Assembly: GCF_021117425.1 (NCBI RefSeq)
Contig: NZ_CP088298.1
Location: forward strand, 992,001 to 1,056,000
Direction of reading: 5' to 3'
DNA length: 64,000 nucleotides
Source of the DNA: Brevibacterium zhoupengii
GTDB taxonomy: Bacteria; Actinomycetota; Actinomycetes; Actinomycetales; Brevibacteriaceae
Both the position numbers and the translations under genes were made by a program. Under the pieces are notes generated by a model, which was not told the DNA's origin, did no database searches, and worked only from the letters and a program-made list of their open reading frames with translations. Of this stretch, positions 33,513 through 42,811 are shown one piece after another (within the stretch, counting starts at the first letter, position 1; each line of letters begins with the position of its first letter).

Positions 33513-34253
33513 TCACTCGGACTGGTTGCTCAGCTCCCAGAGGATGCGCAGCGCCTCGTCATCGAAGTCCTCGCTGGCAGTGTTGGGCTCGCTGTCGTGG
33601 ACCTCGGCATGCAGCTGCTCCATCTTGCGATCGAGCTGGCCGGCCACCTCGGCGGCCTGAGTGAGTTCCTCAACGAGTCGATCGGGGACTTCGCCTTCGA
33701 ATTTGTAGTGGATCTTGTGTTCCAGGCTGGCCCAGAAGTCCATGGCGATGGTGCGGATCTGAACCTCACAGATGACCGGGGTCCGTCCCTGGCTGAGGAA
33801 GACGGGCACCTCGAGGATCGCGTGCAGGCTCTTGTATCCGTTGGGCTTCGGATCGGCGATGTAGTCCTTGATCTCCACGACCCGGACATCGTCCTGCGCG
33901 GTCAGCATCTCCAGCACCTGGTATGTGTCGGCGATGAAGCTGCAGGTGATGCGGATGCCTGCGATGTCGGTGATGTTCGCGCGGATGACCTCGATGTCGA
34001 GCGGGAGCCCACGCCGATTGACCTTCTCGAGCAGACTCCGCGGCGACTTCACCCGTGAGGTGATGTGCTCGATCGGATTGTAGCTGTGAGCGTGCTCGGA
34101 CTCCTCACGCAGAATGGAGATCTTGGTCAGCAATTCGTTGATGACGAAGCGGTGCTCCAAGATCAACTGAGAGAAATCCTGCCGCAGGGCGCGCACGCTC
34201 GCCACCTGGCCAGGGGACAGCGCCAAGCTCGAGGGGTGCTGGTGTCGGCTCAT
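33513..34253 (-). CDS. Small alarmone synthetase (RelQ/YjbM-like ppGpp synthetase)
   Basis: 246 residues with only the (p)ppGpp synthetase domain and no HD hydrolase. Landmarks are SRVKSPRSLLEK, DIAGIRITCSFIADTYQV with the metal Asp, KDYIADPKPNGYKSLHAIL, and VEVQIRT-like CEVQIRTIAMDFWASLEHKIHYK. It makes ppGpp from GDP/GTP and ATP in stress. The C-terminal 50 residues are acidic and helical, as in tetrameric RelQ. Start behind CGGAGGA. Confidence 0.9.
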   Translation of the reverse strand: MSRHQHPSSLALSPGQVASVRALRQDFSQLILEHRFVINELLTKISILREESEHAHSYNPIEHITSRVKSPRSLLEKVNRRGLPLDIEVIRANITDIAGIRITCSFIADTYQVLEMLTAQDDVRVVEIKDYIADPKPNGYKSLHAILEVPVFLSQGRTPVICEVQIRTIAMDFWASLEHKIHYKFEGEVPDRLVEELTQAAEVAGQLDRKMEQLHAEVHDSEPNTASEDFDDEALRILWELSNQSE

Positions 34254-34357
34254 GATCCTCCGTGAGTGGCGTGGTCAGTGCCTTGCAAGTTTATCCCCGG
34301 CCAGTCCCCGCGGCGCTCGCCCTATCCTGTGTCAGTCTCGCGGCGTACCGTAAGACC

Positions 34358-34621
34358 ATGTGCAGGAACATCAGAACCCTTCATAACTTCGAACCCCACG
34401 CGACCTCGGACGAAGTGCACGCCGCGGCGCTGCAGTACGTGCGCAAGATCGCGGGCACAACGAAGCCCTCCCAGGCCAATGCCGCCGCTTTCGAAGCAGC
34501 CGTTGAGGAGATCGCCCACACGACCCAGCATCTCCTCGATGCGCTGGTGACCACGGCCCCGCCGAAGAACCGTGAGGTCGAGGCCGAGAAGCGACGAGCC
34601 AGATATGAGGCCCGTACATGA
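34358..34621 (+). CDS. DUF2277 family protein
   Basis: 87 residues. It begins MCRNIRTLHNFEPHAT, the diagnostic start of DUF2277, and continues as two helices with a basic tail (EVEAEKRRARYEART). Function unknown. Start at the Met of MCRN rather than an upstream in-frame ATG whose sequence is unlike the family. The stop overlaps the following DUF1304 gene (ATGA). Confidence 0.88.
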   Translation: MCRNIRTLHNFEPHATSDEVHAAALQYVRKIAGTTKPSQANAAAFEAAVEEIAHTTQHLLDALVTTAPPKNREVEAEKRRARYEART

Positions 34622-35010
34622 CGATCCTCGGGCTCGTTCTCGCAGGGCTGGCCGCGGCCCTGCACGTCTTCATCTTCTACCTGGAATCGATGGCCTGGAC
34701 GAGTCCGCGTGCTCGGGCGACATTCGGCACCAGCGAAGAGTATGCAGCTGCCACGAAGTCGATGGCCTTCAACCAGGGCTTCTACAATCTCTTCCTCGCC
34801 CTCGCGGTCTTCATCGGCATCATCGTCTGCCTCGCGGGCGCACCGATGGTCGGTCTCACTCTCGTCTTCACCGGAGTCGGATCGATGCTCGCTGCGGCAC
34901 TCGTGCTCGTGGCTTCGTCACCCGACCTCGCCTCCTCGGCGATCAAGCAGGGCCTTCTGCCTCTGCTGGCGGTCGTGTCTCTGCTCATCGGCATCGCGAT
35001 CAATCCATGA
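34618..35010 (+). CDS. DUF1304 family membrane protein
   Basis: 130 residues with four membrane helices (about 2-20, 48-68, 75-95 and 105-125). The LHVFIFYLESMAWTSPRAR segment after helix 1 is the DUF1304 mark, and FNQGFYNLFLA begins helix 2. Function unknown. Translationally coupled to DUF2277. Its last 11 bases overlap the convergent IclR gene end. Confidence 0.88.
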   Translation: MTILGLVLAGLAAALHVFIFYLESMAWTSPRARATFGTSEEYAAATKSMAFNQGFYNLFLALAVFIGIIVCLAGAPMVGLTLVFTGVGSMLAAALVLVASSPDLASSAIKQGLLPLLAVVSLLIGIAINP

Positions 35011-35773
35011 CTGATTTCCCCTGCGCCTCGAGGTCCTTCGTGATCCCCGCCGAGGCGGTGCGCAGGGCCTGCATGATCGCCGGCCCGCCCACGTGATGTT
35101 CGGAGTCGACGACGACTCCGAGGCCGGCAATCGTCAGTCCGGTGCTGTCGAAGACGGGCACCGCGATTCCCGTGGTGCCGTCATCGATATGGCCGACGAG
35201 CTCCGCGAAGTGATAGGTCCGGATCGAGGCGAGCATCTTGCGCAGGACAGCCGGATCGGTCGTCGTCTTCTCTGTGATCGCAGCCAGCGGACCGCGCAGA
35301 TAGGCTTCGCGCACATGCTTCGGAGCATGAGCGAGGAGCACCAGCCCACACGAGGAGGCGTGGGCGGGAAGTCTCCCGGCCGTCTTCGAACGGTGGACGA
35401 CAGCAGTCGGCTTCGACATCCTCTCGATGATGAGCACCTCGCGTTCGCGCAGGATCCCCAGCTGGGTGTTCTCGCCGACGAAATCGTGGACGGCCGTCAT
35501 ATGAGGTCGGGCAAGGGTGGCCAGGTCGACGGCGTCGGAAGCACGATTCGACAGCTCCCACATTCCCACGCCGATGCGCAGCCGCCCGTTGGGGTCACGC
35601 TGCAGCAGATTGTGCCGCATCATGTCGTTGATCAGCCGGTAGGCCGTGGACTTCGGCAAGGCGGCTCTCTCGGAGAGCTCCTCGGTGCTCAGGCTCTGAT
35701 GATCGGGGTCGAAGGAACCGAGGACCCGGACCAGACGATCGATCATGGAATCGCCCGATTGAGAGTTCGCCAT
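35000..35773 (-). CDS. IclR family transcriptional regulator
   Basis: 257 residues. The N-terminal winged helix includes LSTEELSERAALPKSTAYRLINDMM; the effector domain has LPAHASSCGLVLLAHAP and ends with AGLGVVVDSEHHVGGP. IclR proteins (PcaR, PobR type) commonly control aromatic catabolism. It is divergent from the aldehyde dehydrogenase gene with a 221-base gap, so it most likely regulates the vdh-transporter-tautomerase operon, and perhaps the pca genes 13 kb away. An alternative start is Met10, since the first ATG has a weak ribosome site. Confidence 0.9.
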   Translation of the reverse strand: MANSQSGDSMIDRLVRVLGSFDPDHQSLSTEELSERAALPKSTAYRLINDMMRHNLLQRDPNGRLRIGVGMWELSNRASDAVDLATLARPHMTAVHDFVGENTQLGILREREVLIIERMSKPTAVVHRSKTAGRLPAHASSCGLVLLAHAPKHVREAYLRGPLAAITEKTTTDPAVLRKMLASIRTYHFAELVGHIDDGTTGIAVPVFDSTGLTIAGLGVVVDSEHHVGGPAIMQALRTASAGITKDLEAQGKSVMD

Positions 35774-35994
35774 AACCGCAATCGTAGCCCCGGGCGACTC
35801 GAATTCTCAATGAATGGACCCGCGATGGCTCCTCGTGGTCCGCATCACTATTGTGGCCGGTAGGCGTGACATCGCCGTGCATCAGCTGTGCCCGAATCGG
35901 TCGACCTCAAGGGAGCGGCAGCCAGCGGCAGGTGAGCGCGGGACGAGACCATCACAGTCACCACCCGACCAGCGAAGGAACAGGGACGAACGAC

Positions 35995-37458
35995 ATGAGC
36001 GAGAACAGTTTCCTCGGCACCCAGTGGCACGAGAAGATCTTCACCGGCACGTGGACGAACGGCGCCGACGAGTCCTATGACGTCATCGAACCGGCAACGG
36101 GGGAAACCCTGGGCCGCCTGGGCTCTGCGAACGCCGACGATGTGAACGCGGCCGCCACTCGTGCTGCCGCCGCGCAGAAGGAATGGGCGAAGACGCCACC
36201 TGCCGAACGCGCCGCCGTCCTCCGCCGGGCCGGTGCGCTGTGGGCCGAACACGCCGAGGAGCTCTCCGACTGGATCGTCCGCGAATCCGGTGGCATCCCG
36301 GCCAAGGCCGGGCTGGAAGTCAGCTCCGCAGAGCAGATCTGCTACGAATCCTCAGCCCTGCCCAGCCACCCCAAGGGGCAGGTCCTGACCTCGAACGAGC
36401 CTCGCTGGTCGTTCGCCCGTCGGGTGCCCGCCGGAGTCGTCTCCGTCATCGCACCGTTCAACTTCCCACTCATCCTCTCCATCCGCTCGGTCGCCCCGGC
36501 GCTGGCCCTGGGAAATGCGGTTCTGCTCAAGCCGGACCCTCGCACCGCGGTCTGCGGTGGTGTGAGCCTGGCCCGCATCTTCGCCGAGGCTGGCCTTCCC
36601 GAGGGACTCCTGCAGGTTCTGCCCGGAGGCCGCGAAGCCGGCGAAGCAGTCGTCGCAGCGCCCGAGGTCACGGTCATCTCCTTCACCGGATCGACGGCCG
36701 CCGGACGCAAGGTCGGCGAAGCTGCCGGACGCCTACTCAAACGCTGCCACCTCGAATTGGGTGGAAACAATGCACTCGTCGTCCTTCCGGGGGCAGAAGT
36801 CGGTCCGGCCACCTCGGCGGGAGCCTTCGGTTCCTTCATGCACCAGGGACAGATCTGCATGACCACCGGCCGCCACCTCGTCCACGATTCCATCTACGAC
36901 GAATACGTCGAACAGCTTGCCGAGCGCGCCAAGAACCTGCCGGTGGGCAACCCCGCCACCGAAGAAGTCGCACTGGGCCCGGTCATCGATGACAAACAGC
37001 GCACGAACATCCGCGACATCATCGACAAGTCTCAGGCAGACGGTGGCCGACTCGTCGCCGGAGGCACCGGCGAGGGCGCCTTCGTGCCGCCGACGGTGCT
37101 GGCGGACCTGAGCCCGTCGAACCCGGCCTGGACGCAGGAGATCTTCGGACCTGTGGCGCCCGTGAGCCGATTCTCAACTCTTGAGGAGGCCGCGGAACTG
37201 GTCAATGCCAGCGAATACGGGCTGTCCGTGGGCATCCTCGGCGATGTGGGCATGGCCATCGAACTGGCCGACCTCGTCGATTCCGGCAAGGTCCACATCA
37301 ATGAGCAGACCGTCTCCGATGAGGCGAACGTGCCCTTCGGCGGCACGAAGGACTCCGGTAACGGATCCCGCTTCGGTGGGGCAGAGGCCAATATCGAGGC
37401 CTTCACCGAAACCCAGTGGGTCACGATGCGCTCGCAGATCGCCCCGTACCCCTTCTGA
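35995..37458 (+). CDS. vdh: Aromatic aldehyde dehydrogenase (vanillin/benzaldehyde dehydrogenase type)
   Basis: 487 residues, NAD(P)-dependent aldehyde dehydrogenase. FNFPLILSIRSVAPAL is the cofactor loop, HLELGGNNALVV holds the general base Glu and MHQGQICMTTGR the nucleophilic Cys. The GGNN and HQGQIC patterns are typical of vanillin/benzaldehyde dehydrogenases. It would turn an aromatic aldehyde into the acid handled by PobA or the pathway transporter. Start at 35995, where the family N-terminus begins. First gene of an operon with the AAHS transporter and the PrpF-family protein. Confidence 0.85.
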   Translation: MSENSFLGTQWHEKIFTGTWTNGADESYDVIEPATGETLGRLGSANADDVNAAATRAAAAQKEWAKTPPAERAAVLRRAGALWAEHAEELSDWIVRESGGIPAKAGLEVSSAEQICYESSALPSHPKGQVLTSNEPRWSFARRVPAGVVSVIAPFNFPLILSIRSVAPALALGNAVLLKPDPRTAVCGGVSLARIFAEAGLPEGLLQVLPGGREAGEAVVAAPEVTVISFTGSTAAGRKVGEAAGRLLKRCHLELGGNNALVVLPGAEVGPATSAGAFGSFMHQGQICMTTGRHLVHDSIYDEYVEQLAERAKNLPVGNPATEEVALGPVIDDKQRTNIRDIIDKSQADGGRLVAGGTGEGAFVPPTVLADLSPSNPAWTQEIFGPVAPVSRFSTLEEAAELVNASEYGLSVGILGDVGMAIELADLVDSGKVHINEQTVSDEANVPFGGTKDSGNGSRFGGAEANIEAFTETQWVTMRSQIAPYPF

Positions 37459-37506
37459 TTCCTCTGCACACCGACTGCTCGAACACCTGAACGACCGGAG
37501 ACACTG

Positions 37507-38769
37507 ATGTCCACACCTGCCGCAGCCTCTGACGCTGCCACCACAGCTCGCGCGACCGATACTCGTTGGCCGGCGATCCTGTGCTGGCTGGCCGTCGCCC
37601 TCGAAGGCTTCGACCTCGTCGTGCTCGGGGCCGTGATCCCCGAGCTCCTGGCGACCAACGCCATCGGCTTCACCCCCGAGGCCGCGACCCTCGTCGCGAC
37701 ACTGAGCCTGGTGGGTGTGGGCCTCGGCGCTGCAACGGTGGGACCGATCGCCGACCGCTTCGGTCGCCGCTACACGATCATCTTCTGCGTCCTCTTCTTC
37801 TCCATCTTCACAATTCTCGTCGCGTTCTCTCCCAACGTCGCCCTGTTCACCACATTCCGGTTCATCGCCGGACTGGCACTGGGCGCCGTGATGCCCGGCT
37901 GCTTGGCCTACATCAGCGAGCACAACAAGTCGGGCAAGACCGGCAAGGCGACGACGCTGACGATGACCGGCTACCACGCCGGTGCCGTGGCGATCTCCCT
38001 GCTCGCCGTCTTCTACTCCCACAACTGGCACCTGCTCTTCATCGCCGGCGGCGTCGCCGGACTCGTGCTCGTCCCACTGCTGTGGTGGAAGCTGCCGGAA
38101 TCTCAGGAGTTCGTCGACGCTCAGGCCGCGAAGGCCCATCCAGCCGAGGTCTCGACGACTGCGGCCCCGAAGACCGGAATGGCAGGGCTGTTCGTCGGCC
38201 GGTTCAAACTGGTCACGATCGGTGTCTGGGCCGCCAGCTTCATGGGTCTGCTGCTCGTCTACGGGCTCAACACCTGGCTGCCGAAGATCATGGCCGACGC
38301 AGGCTACGAAGTCTCCGACTCCCTCGTCATGCTCTTCGTGCTCAACCTCGGCGCCGTCGTCGGACTCATCATCGCCGGCTGGCTGGCAGACAAGCACGGC
38401 ACCAAGCCGATCGTGCTCATGTGGTTCCTCCTCGCAGCAGTGTTCCTCGCGGCACTGAGCATCCCGATGACAAGCCAGATCCTGCTCAACATCGCCGTCT
38501 TCATCACCGGCGTCTTCGTCTTCTCCGCCCAGGTCCTCGTCTACGCCTTCGTCTCAGCGATCTACCCGCCCACCGCACGCGGAACCGCGCTCGGCATGGC
38601 CTCGGCAGTCGGTCGCCTCGGCGCCATCGTCGGTCCGTTCATCACCGGCACCCTGGTCACTGCGGGCATCGCCTACCCGTGGGGCTTCTACCTCTTCGCC
38701 GTCGTCGCCGTCCTTGGCTTCGCGGCGATGGTCATCGTTCCGAAAGCCGTGGACCACGCCGGCCGATGA
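37507..38769 (+). CDS. Aromatic acid:H+ symporter (AAHS family MFS, PcaK/BenK-like)
   Basis: 420 residues, 12 helices. Helix 1 contains EGFDLVVLGAVIPEL with the Asp needed for proton-coupled uptake in PcaK, and GPIADRFGRRYTI is the helix 2-3 loop. The family imports 4-hydroxybenzoate, protocatechuate, benzoate or vanillate. Position between the aldehyde dehydrogenase (49 bases) and the PrpF-family gene (ATGA overlap) agrees with an aromatic acid. Which acid is not determined. Confidence 0.9.
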   Translation: MSTPAAASDAATTARATDTRWPAILCWLAVALEGFDLVVLGAVIPELLATNAIGFTPEAATLVATLSLVGVGLGAATVGPIADRFGRRYTIIFCVLFFSIFTILVAFSPNVALFTTFRFIAGLALGAVMPGCLAYISEHNKSGKTGKATTLTMTGYHAGAVAISLLAVFYSHNWHLLFIAGGVAGLVLVPLLWWKLPESQEFVDAQAAKAHPAEVSTTAAPKTGMAGLFVGRFKLVTIGVWAASFMGLLLVYGLNTWLPKIMADAGYEVSDSLVMLFVLNLGAVVGLIIAGWLADKHGTKPIVLMWFLLAAVFLAALSIPMTSQILLNIAVFITGVFVFSAQVLVYAFVSAIYPPTARGTALGMASAVGRLGAIVGPFITGTLVTAGIAYPWGFYLFAVVAVLGFAAMVIVPKAVDHAGR

Positions 38770-39932
38770 CTCACTGGATCGACGCCGCATTCGTTCGCGG
38801 AGGTACGAGCAAGGGACTCTACTTCCGCGCCGATGCCCTGCCCGAGCTGGACGAAGTGCCGGCACCGGGAATCGCCGGGGACACCTCGGCGTGGGATGCG
38901 ATCTTCTGTTCTGCGCTCGGCTCTCCGGATGCCTTCGGCCGTCAGCTTGACGGCATGGGCGGTGGGATCTCCTCGCTGTCGAAGGTGATGGTGGTGTCCG
39001 CGTCAACGCGGGCAGGCGTCGACCTCGACTACACCTTCGGTCAGGTCTCCGTCGCCGAGGCGGTCGTGGACTACTCCGGCAACTGCGGAAATCTGTCCTC
39101 GGGTGTCGTGCCCTTCGCCCTGCAGGCCGAGATCATCTCCGCAGCCGACGGGTGGCACGTCTTCCGCCTCTGCAACACGAACACCGGAAAGCTCGTCGAC
39201 GTCGGCCTCACCGTCGTCGACGGCCAGGCTGCGGTCGCAGGAGATTTCGAACTCACCGGTGTCAGCGGCACCGGAGCACCGATCGAACTCATCTACCCCG
39301 ATCCGGCAGGCAGCCGCACCTCGGGGCTTCTGCCCACCGGAGTGCCCTCGGAGTCGATCGATGTCGATGGACGCATGTTCAACGTCTCCATGGTCGACGC
39401 GGCGCTGCCCGTTGTCATCGTTCCCTCCTCGGCGATCAGCCTTAGAGGCGATGAGTCTCCGGAGTCCATCGACGCCAATCGTCCCTCGATGCTGATGATC
39501 GAGGAGCTTCGGCGCAAAGCGGCGGTGCGGATGGGGTTGTGCGAGACGCCGGAGACCGCTCCGCAGGTCGTGCCCAAGGTCGCGGTCGTGACCTCACAGA
39601 AGCCGACGACCCTGCTTGACGGCACCAGCTTGGGCGCGAGAGATTCCGATGTCGTCGTTCGCATGGTATCGATGGGTCAGACTCATAAAGCGGTGCCGGG
39701 TACCGGCGCCATGTGCCTGGCCGCGGCCGCGCAGATCCCCGGCACCATCGTCCACGGCATCATCGCCCGTTCCGAGCATTCGGTGCCCGGCCCCGAGGTC
39801 CGCCTCGGCACACCTTCGGGCGTTGTCACCGCCTCCGCGGTCTGGGATGAGACGGCGAAGACCGTGACGGCTGCCTCCCTGTTCCGCACGGCACGGGTGC
39901 TCATGGTCGGGAAGGTTGCCGTCACGGTCTGA
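38766..39932 (+). CDS. PrpF / 4-oxalomesaconate tautomerase (GalD) family protein
   Basis: 388 residues, two DapF-like halves. The opening HWIDAAFVRGGTSKGLYF, the active loop YSGNCGNLSSGVVPFAL and VPGTGAMCLAAAA are PrpF-family marks. PrpF isomerises aconitates; its relative GalD tautomerises 4-oxalomesaconate in gallate or protocatechuate 4,5-cleavage. The ATG overlaps the transporter stop. The aromatic neighbourhood favours a GalD-like role, but the ring-opening enzymes for that route are not in the window, so the true substrate is open. Confidence 0.82.
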   Translation: MTHWIDAAFVRGGTSKGLYFRADALPELDEVPAPGIAGDTSAWDAIFCSALGSPDAFGRQLDGMGGGISSLSKVMVVSASTRAGVDLDYTFGQVSVAEAVVDYSGNCGNLSSGVVPFALQAEIISAADGWHVFRLCNTNTGKLVDVGLTVVDGQAAVAGDFELTGVSGTGAPIELIYPDPAGSRTSGLLPTGVPSESIDVDGRMFNVSMVDAALPVVIVPSSAISLRGDESPESIDANRPSMLMIEELRRKAAVRMGLCETPETAPQVVPKVAVVTSQKPTTLLDGTSLGARDSDVVVRMVSMGQTHKAVPGTGAMCLAAAAQIPGTIVHGIIARSEHSVPGPEVRLGTPSGVVTASAVWDETAKTVTAASLFRTARVLMVGKVAVTV

Positions 39933-39951
39933 AACCGCCAGGCTGGAGCGC

Positions 39952-42600
39952 TCAGAAGCCCTTGTCTATGCCGTTCTTGCCGGCATTGTGATTGCCTCTG
40001 GCGGTGCCGTTCTTGCCAGCATTCTTCCCACCGTTCTTCCCGGCATTCTTTCCACCGTTCTTTCCGGCGTTGTGGTTGCCGTCCGAACCGCCGTCCTCAT
40101 CGTCGGCCCCGAAGAGCCCGACGACCACAGGATCGTGGTCCGAGGCACGGTACGGGTCCGGGGCGTAGAAATCGCTGATGTTGTAGTTGAAGCGACTGTA
40201 TTCGAGGGCAAGAGCCTCGACGGAGTTGATGTTCCAGACATCGGCACCGGTGATCGCATCGAAGGCACTCGAAGGCAGATCAGCCTGCGCGCCGGGAGCC
40301 GCCGCCTGGCCGGCTTCCGAGTTCGAAGAGTCCAGCGCCAGCACATGGTCGAGGCTGCCGGTGCGGGACTTGAACACGTAGGTCGACTTGTCCGTCATCT
40401 CGGACGCGACATCCTTGAACCCGGCTTCGTAGAAGACCTGCATCGGGTCCTCCTGCGTGTAGGCGTTGAAGTCACCGAGGAGGTAGACGAAGTCGGAGTC
40501 CGCTGCTTCCTTCTGCTCACCGGCGAAGTCGACGAGCGATGTCGCCTGCCTCACCCGGTCCGCATTTGAGGCACCCTGGCCGTCGCCGCTGTCCTCATTG
40601 CCCGGACCTGAGCCCGAACCCTTGGACTTGAAGTGATTCGAGATCGTCACGAAGGTCTTGTCCGTGTCAGCCTCACCCGACTCGTCCTTCGGCGCGAATG
40701 CCTGCGAAAGGGGTTCGCGTGCGTTCGAGAACGCGGCCTCATCGTCAAGGATCGTCGAATCCTTCTGCGGAGCCACCTCGGCGGGCTGATAGATCAAGGC
40801 CGTGCGGATGACGTCCTCGTCGGCGGGAACATCGGCGGGGGAGGGAACGAAATCCCACTTATCGGTGCCAGCGGCCTCGTTGAGACGCTCGACCAGAGTC
40901 GAAAGTGCATCATCGCGGTCCTTGCCGAACGCGGCAGAATTCTCGATCTCCATGAGAGAGACCACCGAGGTGTCGAGCTTGTTGATGGCCGAGACGATCT
41001 TCGTCTCCTGGCGCTTGAGGCTCTCTGCGTTGGCAGCACCGCGGGCATCGCAGCCGCCGCGAACCGTGATCGGGTTGCCCTCGCGGTCCTCATAGTAGTC
41101 ACAGCCGGAGAGCTGATCGCCGGTCGTCGTGAAGTAGTTGAGGACGTTGAAGCTGGCCAGGCTGACCTGTCCGCCGACGGCCTCCGGAGCCTCTGTGCGG
41201 GTGTCGGCGAAATTCACCGGCTGAATCGCTTCAGCGTTGTCCCCGGTCAGGCGCGTCGTGGGCTGGAAGCGCCACTTCTCATGGTCGAAGCCCAACACCA
41301 CGGGAGAGGTCATCGTGGCGCTCGCACCGACACGCACAGGGGCGTCGTTTGAGACATAGGGAAGAGGAACGTCCTTGTCGTTCTGCAGGTAGTTCACGGT
41401 CGCGCCGTCGTCGAGGACGACCTCGCGCTTAAGGTTCTCGGCCTCGACGGCCTTCGCCTCATCGCTGCCGGGGCGGGCGACATCGGTGGGCTGGGGAAGG
41501 GTGCCCTCTCCGGTGGCCAAGACGACCTCGCCGTAGGTGTTCGTATTGTAGTTGTCGGCCACGGTCATCTCACCGCTGGGCTGCAGGAGCATGCCCTCGA
41601 ATGCCTCGCGTGCGGCAGCTTCGGTGGGGAACGCGTCCTCGACCGGCTTGACCGCCTCGGCGGGCTCATCCAGGACTGTCATTCCCGTACTGCTGACGGA
41701 GATCTGGGTCTGACCGTAGCGCTCTGAGACCGCGCCGGTGAGCTCGAGGTGATCGCCGATGCTGATGTCGTTGACCGAGTCGGGAGAGTAGACGAAGACG
41801 CCGTCCGAGGCTCCGGGAGTCTCGTCCTCGGTTCCGCCGGTTCCCTGCGTCTGCACGTAGTAGCCGTTCAGCCCGCCGGTCGGGTACGCAGCGGTGACGA
41901 CTCCCTGTGTCTTGACGGTGGTGCCAGCCAGGGGACTCTCCTCGCCGGTGCCCTGAATGTCGGCAATCGGGGTGACGTCCTCGGGTGCCGGATCATCGCC
42001 GTCGCCGTCGCCGCCGCCGTCGCCATCGTCGCCGGGAAGCGCGTCGGGAGTCGGTGTCGCGGACGTCCAGCTGCCGTTCTTAAGCTGGATCGACTGCTCG
42101 CCTCCGGCAGTGGCACCCGTGGGTTCGGCATCCTTGCCGACAAAAGCCTCAGGCGTGTTCGTGTTCGCCTTGCCGGTGACTCCCTTGCCTCCGACGACCC
42201 CGCCGATCTGGGCGAATGAGACGAGCGTGCCGTCATCGTCGATGGCATAGGCGCTCGAGCCGTAGTCGCCGTCAGCGGCGGACCCTGACTTCACGGAGTT
42301 GGTGATGAGAACCTCGACCGCGAGTGCTCCGGAGTCGCCGACGGTCGTGCCCGCGGGAACAGTTGTCGTGTTCTCTGCGGCCTGGACGCTGCCGCCGCGA
42401 GTCACAGACCCGAAGGTCCATCCCGAGACGTCGGTGCCCGGCTCGGCCGCGATCTCGATGAAGTCGGTGTCGAGCGTATAGGCGATCTCGCTGATGTGGG
42501 GACCCTCGGCAGCGGCTGCCGGCGTTGCCGGAAGGGTGAGGCCGATCGCCGCGACGAGGCTGAGCGCCGCGCACGAGGAGGCCGTCTTGGAGACTGTCAT
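39952..42600 (-). CDS. Secreted ExeM/NucH family extracellular nuclease with lysine-rich repeat tail
   Basis: 882 residues. A signal peptide ends around the AAAAEG near residue 35, followed by a lamin-tail domain (ISEIAYTLDTDFIEI; 35-165), an OB-fold region (DIQGTGEESPLAGTTVKTQG onward) and an endonuclease/exonuclease/phosphatase domain (about 480-835) with MEIEN, SNHFKSKG, GDFNAY and SDHDPVVVG. The last 45 residues are NAGKNGGK-type repeats, rich in Lys, Asn and Gly, without LPxTG or membrane anchor. It likely degrades extracellular DNA for nutrients. The tail could hold it to DNA or wall polymers. Start at 42600 gives the signal peptide. Confidence 0.88.
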   Translation of the reverse strand: MTVSKTASSCAALSLVAAIGLTLPATPAAAAEGPHISEIAYTLDTDFIEIAAEPGTDVSGWTFGSVTRGGSVQAAENTTTVPAGTTVGDSGALAVEVLITNSVKSGSAADGDYGSSAYAIDDDGTLVSFAQIGGVVGGKGVTGKANTNTPEAFVGKDAEPTGATAGGEQSIQLKNGSWTSATPTPDALPGDDGDGGGDGDGDDPAPEDVTPIADIQGTGEESPLAGTTVKTQGVVTAAYPTGGLNGYYVQTQGTGGTEDETPGASDGVFVYSPDSVNDISIGDHLELTGAVSERYGQTQISVSSTGMTVLDEPAEAVKPVEDAFPTEAAAREAFEGMLLQPSGEMTVADNYNTNTYGEVVLATGEGTLPQPTDVARPGSDEAKAVEAENLKREVVLDDGATVNYLQNDKDVPLPYVSNDAPVRVGASATMTSPVVLGFDHEKWRFQPTTRLTGDNAEAIQPVNFADTRTEAPEAVGGQVSLASFNVLNYFTTTGDQLSGCDYYEDREGNPITVRGGCDARGAANAESLKRQETKIVSAINKLDTSVVSLMEIENSAAFGKDRDDALSTLVERLNEAAGTDKWDFVPSPADVPADEDVIRTALIYQPAEVAPQKDSTILDDEAAFSNAREPLSQAFAPKDESGEADTDKTFVTISNHFKSKGSGSGPGNEDSGDGQGASNADRVRQATSLVDFAGEQKEAADSDFVYLLGDFNAYTQEDPMQVFYEAGFKDVASEMTDKSTYVFKSRTGSLDHVLALDSSNSEAGQAAAPGAQADLPSSAFDAITGADVWNINSVEALALEYSRFNYNISDFYAPDPYRASDHDPVVVGLFGADDEDGGSDGNHNAGKNGGKNAGKNGGKNAGKNGTARGNHNAGKNGIDKGF
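39961..40080. repeat. Short tandem repeats encoding the Lys/Asn/Gly tail of the nuclease
   Basis: Imperfect units around CCGTTCTTSCCRGCATT recur about five times at the 3' end of the nuclease gene, giving the repeated Asn-Ala-Gly-Lys-Asn-Gly-Gly-Lys peptide. Repeats of this kind can change in length by slippage. Confidence 0.7.
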
Positions 42601-42811
42601 GGGAGCCTTTCGGAGTTTGAGCACCGTGGAAGATGACGGCGCAGACGCATGCACACTATCCGTTGTCGGGGCGTCATCGGTGACGACCTTGTGAATACGA
42701 TGTGAACTGACTGTACTATGCCTCACTGGTATTGGCGCTGGTACTGAGTCTGGCACTGAGGCTGAAAGATCTAGACTGATGGCGAACCATCGATCTGCAG
42801 GGAGGCAGAAG

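Noticed and set aside
37566-38765. Long in-frame extension upstream of the PrpF-family gene, over the transporter
   Set aside because: The extension reads as Arg/Pro/His-rich shadow of the AAHS transporter; the real start is the ATG overlapping the transporter stop.
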